This document shows, in pieces, positions 25,801-37,800 of a stretch of 64,000 bases of DNA. Origin of the DNA: Malania oleifera (taxonomy: Eukaryota; Streptophyta; Magnoliopsida; Santalales; Ximeniaceae). The translations under genes and the position numbers were made by a program. The stretch spans positions 1,963,001-2,027,000 of the forward strand of contig NC_080424.1 of the NCBI RefSeq assembly GCF_029873635.1, in the 5' to 3' direction. The notes under the pieces were generated by a model, which was not told the DNA's origin, ran no database searches, and was given only the letters and a program-made list of their open reading frames with translations. How positions within the stretch are numbered: the stretch's first letter is position 1; each line of letters starts with the position of its first letter.

Positions 25801-28800
25801 TATAGATCATGTATGATTGTGAAAGCAACAGACTGCCACAAAGACTTTCCCTTCTCTCTTTCCAAAGCCAACTCACTCAATCAACAAAAAATCCTCCAAA
25901 TACTGAAGAAAAAACCAATACTCTCCCAACCACAAAAAAAACAAAAAAAGCTTCCTTCATAAACACCAAGGCACAGTCGAATGAAGAAATAAAAGTGCAT
26001 GATCCTCACTATTACCATAACATGTAAAGAATGACATGTACGGCCTATAAACCTGAAACAGATTTTTCTTCCCCCAATAAGAGAGAGATTTAATGAATAG
26101 CCAAAAGATAGTACAATAAAAGAGGACAGGGTGTCCTCAAATAACAAAGACTACAAACCAAGACAACGACAAATGGTCTGGTTTCCAATCCTTTTGAAGG
26201 TCAGGCAAGGTTAAATCCCTGAAGAGTCCAAATGAATGAGCTCAAAAGGAAGACCAGCACTCTATCTCATAGCAAACAAGGAGTTGTATGACCCTTGAAT
26301 ACTCTCGCATTCTTCTTAACCCTAAGAGTCCAAAGGATAGCAAAAACTGCACCACTCCATAACACGTGGCCTTTTTTGCTTGAGCCAAAAACCCCAATAC
26401 CTAATGAGCAAGAGATCTCCCACATTCCAAGGCACCATCCAAGCTTCACCAAAGAGAGACAATAAAGCATCCCAAAGATCAGCAGCGCCCCCACAGTTGA
26501 GGAAAATCTAAGTGTTCAATTTGTTGGACTTGCGGCGCATCAGCACATGTCAGGACTCACAGATATGAAGGCTTTCTTGTCTAAAAAATCATACCATAGC
26601 CTCCTCAATGATGAAATTCTAAGGAAAATAATTGGGAGAAGGGATTTCTGACTGTTGTAAAAAAAATATGTTGAAGAGCGTAGACCTGAAAAAGCACCCT
26701 CCCAAACCCTCTCAACATCCTATTGGAAGAAGCAAAGCAGTCCAACACAATAAGCAAGGTGGCAAGCTCATCGACTACTCTTTCACTACGATTTCTAATA
26801 AAGCAGAAATCCCACGAAAAAATAAAGAGACTCTCTGGAAGAAAAGAACAAATTGATAGGTGAACTGTGAAGAGAAGAAGGCTTAAATACACTGTCAGCT
26901 CCAATGAGTCCTCACCCACACCAAACATCCTGCCAAAACTGAACCCTATTACCATTACCCACTGTGAAGCAGGTGAAAGGAAAGCACTGATACGCCACAT
27001 AGGAAGCAAACTTCAAGGGCATGCGTGAGAAATAATGTCACATCTCTAGTCATTCACCTAGTTCAATGGGGCCCATATTTACTCTTAATCACTTTGTGCC
27101 ATACAGAGGGAAGCCTCCACAACCATTTACCAATCAGGGAGATGTTTATCCCACAATGACAAGCCCCAGCACCCCTTCTCATCTGAGTCTTAAAACAACC
27201 TCTTGACTACATGCTCTCCCTTACCACTCCCAGAGCCATCGCACATCAGCCTCTCAAGAATCTTGGCTGCATTCAAGGGCACTCTAAACTGAGAAAGTAA
27301 ATAGGGATACAGGCAAGTGAGGCACGAATGATAGTGACACAACCCCAAAGACGCCCTCTTCCACCCATCCAATCTCATGCCCATTCTCTTGAGATCATTG
27401 GTCCAAAAAATCCGCAGACTTTTGATTGCTCCAGAGAGGGAGACCAAGGTAAAAAAGCAGCCACCAAGGGACATACAACCTGCCAGGATTCTCTAAGTCG
27501 CCACCACTCAAATTGATTCCAACGGTCCAACAACTCAACACTTGGAATAGATGATCTTTAAACCCAAAATCTTTTTGAAGATTTTTAACAGGATGATGAA
27601 TTTATGGAATTTTGCAACATTGTCGTCATGAAACAGCAAAGTATCCTCAAGGTGAGACACCTCCACTTCCTCCCTCCAAACATAAAGGCCTCCAATCACA
27701 CCCAAGCCCTAATTGTCCACGAGCATCATGATCCAGGAATCCGCCACCAAGGTTAACAAGAATAAAGACAACAGGTCCCACTGCCTAAGCCCTGAGTAGC
27801 CCCAAATTGCTCTCCAGGTTGACCATTGACAATAACTAGCAAATTGGTTAAGCTCAAGCAACCTCTAATAGGCCGATACCATTCCTCCAAATCTCTCCAA
27901 AACCTTTCCTACACATTACATTGTCCAAAAAGCCCCAATTAACCATAGTATAAGCTTTCTTGAAGACAGTTTAAATAAGAACCCCCTTCTCCCCCTTCTC
28001 ACATCTTCCACCACCTCATTAGCCATAAAAAGGGGATCTAATTTTTATCTGTCTTGACTAAATTCAGACTCAACCATTGCCACTATGTCCCTCAAAACCT
28101 CACTCTCGTAGATCTCCCCTTTTTTCTAGGATTAGGGCAACGAAAGTATAGTTCACACAATTACCCAGCACCCAATTATGGTGGAACTCCTCAAAAAACC
28201 TCTAGATGTTTCCTTGCAAGAGCGCCCACTTCTACTAAAAAAAGGCCATCGTGAAACCAACAAGACCATCTTCGAAATCCGGTGTGAAGGGACAGTGTAC
28301 GAGAAATCAAATCATAACTAACTGAATGAAATTTCTAATAGATCTATGCCATTTTTTTTTTCTCAGGTTAATAAAAAGAGAGAAATTACATGAGTTTCAA
28401 ACGTTAATTTTGATTAATAATTTTAGTTTTACCTTTTCTCCCACCATAAAAGCTTTCTCCCCCCTCATTGCAAACACCATTGTTTTAATCTCATTAACTT
28501 CAAAAGGTCCCTCAAGCATTTGAGCTAAACTCTCTCCAATCGAGGTCCTCCACCATTAGTCTGTTTAGGAGCTCCGCAATGAACAAGTGTTTGTGAAAAT
28601 TCATAATCTCAACTCAAATTTGAGAATGACCCCTTGCAACACTCCGTGAATCTAATTCAAACTCCTCGATGAAATCATTCCTCCTCCTCCCATTAGCTCC
28701 TTCAAAACCTCTCCAAGTATATTTGATAAGATGTTTAGACCTTGTACGAACTAGCCAGTAGGCACCAAACCAACAAGCTTAAAATCCCTCACCCTTCTAG

Positions 28801-31800
28801 ATCGCACCTCGGAATATGAGCCATAAAGGTTGAATTCAGAATTATTTCCTACCACCCTATAGCTATGAAATTGCCAAAAAACCTCAAAATGTTTTCTTGC
28901 AAAACCTCCCTCCTATCATGGGAAAAAATCCACCATAAAACCATCAGGATAGAGCTTTACCCCTATCCATTTCAAACATTGCCATATTAACTTCTTCAAC
29001 TTCAAAAAGGCAACTCTAACCAAATAGCCTTATCCGCCCCTATGGGGCACCAATCAAGTCCCTCAAGCATCAATAAATGCTGACAATCCTAGGTAAATAA
29101 AGGCTTATAAAAGCGCGTGATCTCATCTGCCATTTGTTTCTAATACCTCACAAGACTCCCCAAATCAAACTCTAATCTTAATAAAACATCTTCTCCTCCT
29201 CCTATTGGCTGCTCTATGAAATAAATGAGAATTTCAATGCCCTCCTTCACCCATTTTATCCTTAATTTAAGAAGCCAACTTATTTCCTATCTAGAAAAAG
29301 CATCTCTCCAGCTCATTACACAGATGGCTCCTTCTAGATCTATCCTCCTCACCCAAGAGCTCGCAATCCTCTAGTCTATCCAGCCCTTCAATCTCAAAAA
29401 AGTTCTTGTTCCTTTGTTCTTTTATATTCCCAAACACCTCTTTATTCAATAGTTTCAACTTGAAAACCGAGTTGAACCGATAATTTGCCCCAAACGCAAC
29501 CGTAATTTCATTAACCGCTGATCTGGTTACAGTTCACCCTCTTTATATTATCTGGTTTGGTTTCTAATGTCGATTAACCAATGGTAATCTGAACAAACCA
29601 ATATATGTATTTATTTGTAAATATATATTTTTATAATATATGTAAATTATATAACAATATATACAACTTATCCTAAAACAACAAACTAGTACACGTGGCT
29701 GTTTGAGTATTTGGTCTACACAAATAAAGTGTGACCACCACATCAAATCAAAAGCCAAGCAGAAAACCTATTATTTATTAATTTGTGACTAAATTAGTTG
29801 GATTGGAAAACAAACTCAAACTGTCGGTTAATCAAAATGAGTTTGGCTCAATTTTCAGTTCCCATAATACCAAACCAATATGCTCTGTTAGGTTTGGTCC
29901 AGTTGGTATTTAGCAATTTGGTGCAGTCGCCCGACCCATGAGCAGCCTTAGTTTCAACTTGGTAACAAAATTCAATTTTTTCATCACTTTGAAGTCCTCC
30001 CACCCCTGAACATGAAACTCTTCCCACCAAGCTTTTACAATATCCCCCAGAGAAGGGTGCATGAGTGCATCAATGACATTCTTTTGAATCTAAATGGCAT
30101 AGGACCCATTGAACAGGATTAGAGTCGACGAGCACCAGACAATAATCTGAGATAGGCCTAACCATAAACTCTAGCGCGACACTTGAGAAAACATCTTTCC
30201 AAATATTTGTAAAAAGTTTATTAGTCCAGAATATAACCACCTTCACATTAGTAAAGGACTAGAAAACCCAGAACTCTATAGAAGTCGTACTTACAGTGTT
30301 GACAAGAAAATTCATCTTATCTTTTCTCGAAACATTCTCCCCAATTTGGTGCTTACGTACAACTCCAGCACCAGGTTCTAAATACTTAAATGCAGCTTGA
30401 TTGTTGCATTGATCCTACAGATGATTGCAGCAATTCCAATAAAAAATTACAGCAAAATAGATGAATACATAAAGCAATAAATTAGGATCATAAATTTCAA
30501 TTCCAAAAAAAATTCAACCATCGTGTAACATACTCTAACTAGAAAGTAAATCCTCGTCCAAAGAGACCATCAGATACAAATTCTGTTGACTGTGCAGATT
30601 AAAGACAAACAGATTCTTGTGCATATTAATTTAGGAGAGGTACTACTGATGACTGTTTTTCCGTAATTGTTTTTCTATGAAGAGTATCTTGTCCCCTTTT
30701 CACATTTCTGTCTTCCAAGGTATAAGCCTCAACAGCCTCGTAAGAACAAGCATTTAAGCTCTCAAGAACATCAAAAACAAGACATCTCAAGCACTGAACT
30801 TCAAGTTTGTTCATGAGTCTCAAGATAATTCAATCTCTTCCAAGTCAAAGCAGAGGAGATCTTCTCTATTTGTCCAAGATCAAGTCATTAAGACCCTTGA
30901 TTTGAATTTTTCAAAAAAAGAATTAGAGGAGAGAGATCAAAATCCCATTCTTAAAGTTAATAAAGCAATTTATCACATAATTATCTTGTCTATTTTGACT
31001 TGAAATTTGTGTGCTAACGAACCTATGATCTTAGATATTTACAGACGTAAGATTCATGTTCCAACCTGCATTTTTTTTTTTAAACCTTCCAACCTGATTT
31101 TCATGTTTACCTTATTATTTTATCAGTTCAATGGTTACCACGAGTATTTCTAACTTTTGAAAGCAAAATAAATAATATTGCCTTGACACAGTAGAAAGAC
31201 CAATTAGTTATTCATGTCATCAACCTGAACACGTCAACATTGGTACTAACAGTAAATAAATGTAACTTGTTCAAACAACTATCTAGTGTTCCTAAAACCC
31301 CTTATAAGACTTTTTTTAACTTGATTAATCGCTTCTTTTTAACTTTTGAAAGCAAAATAAATAATATTTTCTTGACACAGTAAAAAGACCAATAAGTTAT
31401 TCATGTTGTCAACCTAAACATGCCAATATTGGTACTTACAGTAAATAAATGTAACTTGTTCAAACAACCATCTAGTGTTCCTAATACCCCTTGTAAGAAT
31501 CTTCTTTTTAACTTGATTAATCGCCCTTTGTTGTTTGAAACTGAAATAGTTTTGTTCCATAATTTTCTAATTATGGTTTGTCTCATTTGAGAGAATACTA
31601 CCAATTCAAGTTGGTTAGATCATAGTTGCATGACTCCGAATTTCTTTGGAATTTGTCATCGCCCCTAATTGTATCACACAATTAAATTATGCACCCCTCT
31701 AAACAAACACAAATAATTATCAATAGCATTTTTATTAGTTCATCCTGCATTCGTTTATTAAAATGAGGCTACAATCAAAACCACTTATGCATAAAACATT

Positions 31801-34800
31801 ATCAATTTTGAATCTTAAGCAGAAATTTCTACAGCAAATCAGATCACACGCGTGTCCATCGTGCAATGCCACCATGTGGCCAATATATGTCTTTATTTGC
31901 AAATCAACTCACAAATGCATGTATTACTAATTGATGTACAATTATTTGAGGAAATGTTTACATTAATAACTTGATCACTTACTCACAGGATTGTGGATTG
32001 GTTTGGTCGGTTCAGAAATGGAAAGCAAAAAACTGAATTTTTTTTCCGTTAGAGTGAGAAGATGAACCAAACCAAACCAGTGGCACAACCAAAACCAAAC
32101 CAAACTGTTCAGTTCGATCTGAACATGCTGAAAACCACTGAACTGAATTACATGAATCAAAAAAATGAGTTAAAAAAAAAAAAAAAAACTGAACTTCCTA
32201 AAAAGGACCAAACTTCCTGACAACTGATCAAACTGATATGCGATGTGTGTGCAATCATGCATGTATACCATGCACAGCCATCTTTATGCATTGATCCATT
32301 GGAGAAACAGTTGCTTAAGTAAATTAGTATCTAACATTATTTTCATTAATCTTCTTCTCTCTTTTTTAGTCTTTTTAAAATATCTTCATCATTCTCTTGT
32401 GTCTTGTGCAAAGCTAACAATTGTATTATGATTAAGACCAGGGCCAGCTCAATGTGTAGGAAGCTGAGGTGCTCGCCTAGGGCCCCCAAAAATTTTGGGG
32501 CCCTTAAATTTTTTTTTAATATAATAATATATTTTTGGGACCCAATTTTTTTCTTAATTAAATAATGTTAACAATATTTATTATGCTCTCTTCCCATACA
32601 TTGACTTCCCAACTAACAAATAAATGAAATTATATTTTAAAATGTAAAATAAATGCAATTTAATTCTTTTTCTTTTTTCAAGTCTCATTGACTTCCCAAC
32701 TAATAATTTTATTATATTTCTAACTATCTATTAGTCTCATCTCTCTCTCTTAGCCTCTCTAAAAAAATCTTTCCATCTCTCACACTCTCTCACTCTCATC
32801 TCTCGGTCTCTCTATGATTTTTGCTCTGGCTCTTGCATTCATCAACTTCGGGCCTCCGATTCTCTGTAATTTTCATCAACCCTAATTTTGATTTCAATGT
32901 TTGTGCATTATTTTTTTATTATTTTCACTCTGAATTTTTTTTTTTCTATTTTTTCTCAGATTTTGGAAGCTTTGAGGCTAGAGCGATGTATTCGGCAAGA
33001 AGCTGATATCTCTAAAGTCTCGCTCGCCAATCGATTTGCAATAATAATAATAATCAGGTTATATTGTTTCAATCTATTATTTCTATAGATTTATTAAATT
33101 TATTTTTATTTGTTTACATAATTTGTCAATTTATAATTAGTATTAATTTTGAAATTTAATTATGTCAACTAGAAAATATGAATCTGGATATGAAAAACAA
33201 AGAAAGAAAAAAAAATAAAAGAATTAATGTCATCTCAAAAGGGAGCTCTTGATAAATTTATTTTTAGTTCTAAACAAAATATAAATGAGCAAGATGAAAA
33301 TCCTCCAAGAAGCAAGCAATCAATTCCAGAGATGGAATTAGGATCTAATATGATGATAGATAATAATAATAATAATAATAGTGATAAAGATAACATTAAT
33401 ATACAAGAAATGCTAACTAATGATATTTCTTTTGAAAGACATTTTAAAAATCTAAAAGAAGAAAAAATAAATAATGATGATAATATTTATGATCCAAAAT
33501 ATTGGAAAAATATAGATACCAAATTACGAAATTTATTAGTTGAAAAAGGTCCTATTAGGGATAATGATTTAATTTTTCCAAAAGATGAAAATCCAAGACA
33601 TTTTTCAAATACATACTATATTCGAAAATTATCAAATAGAGGGAAACATGATAGAAAATGGCTTATATATTCTAAAGATTTAGATAGAGTATTTTGTTTT
33701 TATTGTAAGTTATTTGGCCAAAAATTAAATAACCAACAACTAGCTAATGAAGGGTGTAAAGATTGGAAAAACCTTAGTACTAAACTTAAAAGTCACGAAA
33801 TTAGTGAAAAACATATTTTCAATATAAGTAAATGGGCTAATTTAGAGTTAAGATTGTTGAAAAATACAATAATTGATAAAAATATGGAAGAACAAATTAA
33901 CAAAGAAAAAGAACACTGGAAAAAAGTATTATTGAGAATTATTTCTGTTGTGAAAACTCTTGCTAAAAATAATTTGACATTTCGTGGGAAAAATGAACGA
34001 ATTTATCAAGAGAATAAAGGGATTTTTTTAAATTTAATTGAAATGATAGCAGAATTTGATCCAATAATGAAAGAACATATTCGACGTTTTCAACATGGTG
34101 AAATTCATAATCATTATCTTAGTCATAATATGCAAAATGAATTGATAAATTTGTTAACTCTTAATATTAAAAAGAAAAATATGAAGCAAATCAATGAAGC
34201 AAAATATTATTCAATCAAACTCGATTGCACTCCGGATGTAAGTCATCAAGAACAAATGTTTTTAATAATACGATATTTGAATCTTTCTACAAGTCCAATT
34301 AAAATAGAAGAACATTTTATAGAATTTCTAAAAATAGATGATACGCCAGGAGAAGGACTTTTTAATAAATTAATAAATGTCATACAAAAATTTGAACTTG
34401 GTATTGAGAATATAAGAGAGCAAGGATATGATAATGGATCTAATATGAAAGGAAAACAACAAGGTGTACAAAAGAGACTATTAGATTTAAATCCTAGAGC
34501 ATTTTACACTCCGTGTGATTGTCATAATCTTAATCTAGTACTTTGTGATATGGTTAATTGTTGTTCTAAAGCTATAACTTTTTTTGGAGTAGTACAACGA
34601 ATATATATATTATTTTCTTCTTCTACGAAACGATGGAAAATTTTAACCGAATATGTACCAAATTTAACTGTAAAATCATTATCACAAATACGTTAGGAAA
34701 ATCGAATAGAGAGTGTTGAGGCAATAAGATTTCAAGCTTCTCCAATTAGAGATGCTTTACTTCAATTAGAAAAAACTAGTGATGAACCAAAAATAAATAG

Positions 34801-37800
34801 TGAATCTTATTGTATAGCAACTTATGAAATGGAAAATTTTGAATTTTTATTAGGAATGATTATTTGGTATGACATACTATTTGCTGTTAATTGTGTTAGT
34901 AAAAATTTACAATCAAGAGATATGCATATTGATGTAGCCATTAATCAATTAAAAGGTCTTATTGTTTTTCTAAAAAATTATAGGGAGAATGGATTTATAT
35001 CTTCTACGATTTCAGCAAAAGAGATTGCACTTGAAATGAATATTGAACCTATATTTCGTAAAAAACGTGTAATTAGTAAGAAAAAGCAATTTGATGAGAA
35101 TGCTAATGATGATACAACACACTCAGCTGAAGAATCTTTTAGGATTAATTTTTTCTTATATATAATAGATCAAGCTATTGTTTCACTTGAGAGTAGATTT
35201 GAACAATTTCAAACATATGAGTATATTTTTGATTTTTTATATGATTTAAAAATATTAAAATCATTAGATGAGAATAATTTGAAACAAAAATGTTTGACAC
35301 TTGAGAATATTTTTAAATGTGGAACACATTCAGATATTAATGATTTTGATTTATTTTCAGAATTGAGAATTTTAAAAGAAAGTCTAGAAGAAACGAGTAC
35401 ACCAATTGAAACATTGAACTTTATAAAAAAGATAAATTGTTTTCCAAATGCATTTATTGCTTATAGAATTTTATTAACGATACCTGTGACAGTAGCTTCT
35501 GCAGAAAAAAGTTTTTCAAAACTTAAACTTATAAAAAATCATTTGCGATCAACTATGTCACAAGAAAGATTAAATGGATTAGCTATGTCATCAATAGAAA
35601 AAGAAATACTTGAAAATCTTGAATATAAAACTTTAATTAGTGATTTTGCATCTCAAAAAGCTAGAAAAATTAATTTCAAATAAAAAGTAAACAAAATATT
35701 AAGGGTCTTGATTAAATCATTCGCCTAGGGCCCTATATGGTGAAGAGCCGACCCTAATTACGACCACTGATCCACTAAGGCAATGCAATGGAGTTTATTG
35801 CAGCATGGAGATCAACTAAAGGCTGAAGTTTGTGTGTAGTTTGGATTGTGCAGCTGGCTGAAGTTTGTGTGAAGTTTGGCTTGGGCTACTGCCTGCTGGG
35901 CTTGGTTTGGGGGCATGGGCTGGTCTAGGCGGAAATCAGTATTGCCATCTAGGTAGAATTTCCATTTTCAGTACAGAGCAATATTTGGGCTGCAAAACTG
36001 AAAACCAAACCATTTTTTTTTTGGGTTGCCAAATTTGGGACCAAACCAAACTGAACCAAGCACATTAAGAAACCAAAACATTTCAGTTTGGTTGGTTATT
36101 TCAATGCAAACTGAATTTTGCACAGCCCTACTTACTCGTCTTGATTATCATTAATCAAACAAACCAAATACTGATTAAACATGTGAGATTGATTGACCTT
36201 CAGCAAACTAGCCAACTTTTAATAGAAAGTTTGACCACCCATACTACAAATTTCAGATGCCATCAAATTCTATTCTCATGCTAAAAAAATTATTACTTTT
36301 TGGAATAAACTATGTTGGTGTGATTCTCTAATACACAGTAATCAAACACATAAGTTTAAAACTATCCTCTCCTCCAATTTTATAAAGTTATCGAAATATT
36401 TTATAATACATACAACTTCCTAGCACAATGATTCCACATAATAAATAAATAAATAATCAAACGTTAAAAAAACAAAAAGACCATGCATCAAGCATAATCT
36501 AATAATAGTATTGAGAACAAACAATTTATTTTAAAAAATCTACCTCTAGGGTGCAAATTGCTCTGGTGGTGCTTCGGTTTGGCAATTGGCCTTGCACCAT
36601 GGTACTATAATTGCAATTGAGGATTTGAAGTCTAACCATTCCAAGTCGACCAAATCGACGTACCTGTTACCACAAAAGAAGCAGGAAAGTAGTTCATTTT
36701 TATTTTAAATGCAAAAAAAAAAAAATTCAAAAGCTCACTAAAATTCAAACAATTGTTTCTAGAAAAAACTTTACTCGTATGAAATTTACTTCACTTTAGT
36801 AGAGATTCAAAAAGATTAAAAGATAAATATTTAAAACAATAAAGACGTCAAAACTTGAAAAAACAAACGTTAACTTGATTAAACTACTAGACATGGCATT
36901 TGGTTTGCTAGAGTTGGAATGTGTACAAGATAGCAGTTAGGACCTGTTTAATAAAATACTAAACATTCATACAAAGACTTATCCTAATTCAAGTAGATGG
37001 TGGTGAGTACATGTGCATGGACCGGCTGGTCCAGTTTGCTAGAATTGTATCAGAACCAATCAGACTCCCAGTTCAGATTGACCCTAAACCTGGAAATGAA
37101 TCATATTAGAGTCAACCCAGCCAGAAATAGGCAACTTGGAATGCCTTGGCCAAACCCAATGGACCAGCCAGGTTGACTTAGTATGTTACATTTACACCAA
37201 AAATTATTGAATTGTGCATTTGAACCCGACTCTTTGAGAAAGGAGGCGGCGTGCTTTATCTAGAGGGCTCCTTCTGTCATATGATAAGAAACCATAGATA
37301 TAACGGCTTCTATGTATGATAAAAGACTCTCTCCCTCAAATCATAAATATTTTTGTGATTTTATTGTGTGAACAATATTACAATAATATATGTATTAAGA
37401 ATATTTAATACGTAATAGGAAAAGTTCCCACAAAATTTTCCTAATTTGTCTTATTAATTATTTTTGGCTATGATTTTATCAATGGGTGATTTGAACATTT
37501 TTTCAAATAAATTATAAATTTTATCTGAACTATTTCCAAAAAAAAGAAACATAATTAGCTAATAAGTAATTATTGGTCTATAATCACATATTTGCAAAAT
37601 TATCTTTAATTATTATTAATATTATTATTAGTATTATTATTATCATATCATAGGTTCAACCACAAGTTTGACCCACTAGTCCGACCAACCCTGTGGCTTC
37701 ACCAGGTTTTGTAATGGCTTTGGGTTTTTGAACCATGGAGTAGATAAGTTATACCTCTTAAAAACAATTTATTTTTGCTCACCTTCATCCTTAGCAGAGG

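Larger units (their letters stand above)
31978..36138. mobile_element. hAT MITE (819 bp without its insert), host of a second hAT
   Basis: The flanks CTTACTCA (31978-31985) and CTTACTCG (36131-36138) make an 8-bp duplication with one mismatch. The ends are CAGGATTGTGGATTGG and the complement of TAGGGCTGTGCAAAATTC, agreeing at about 9 of the first 12 bases. Subterminal AACCAAACCAAAC repeats occur on both sides. The element has no coding sequence of its own; removing 32439-35756 and one 8-bp copy leaves 819 bp. It lies in PPR intron 2. Confidence 0.75.
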
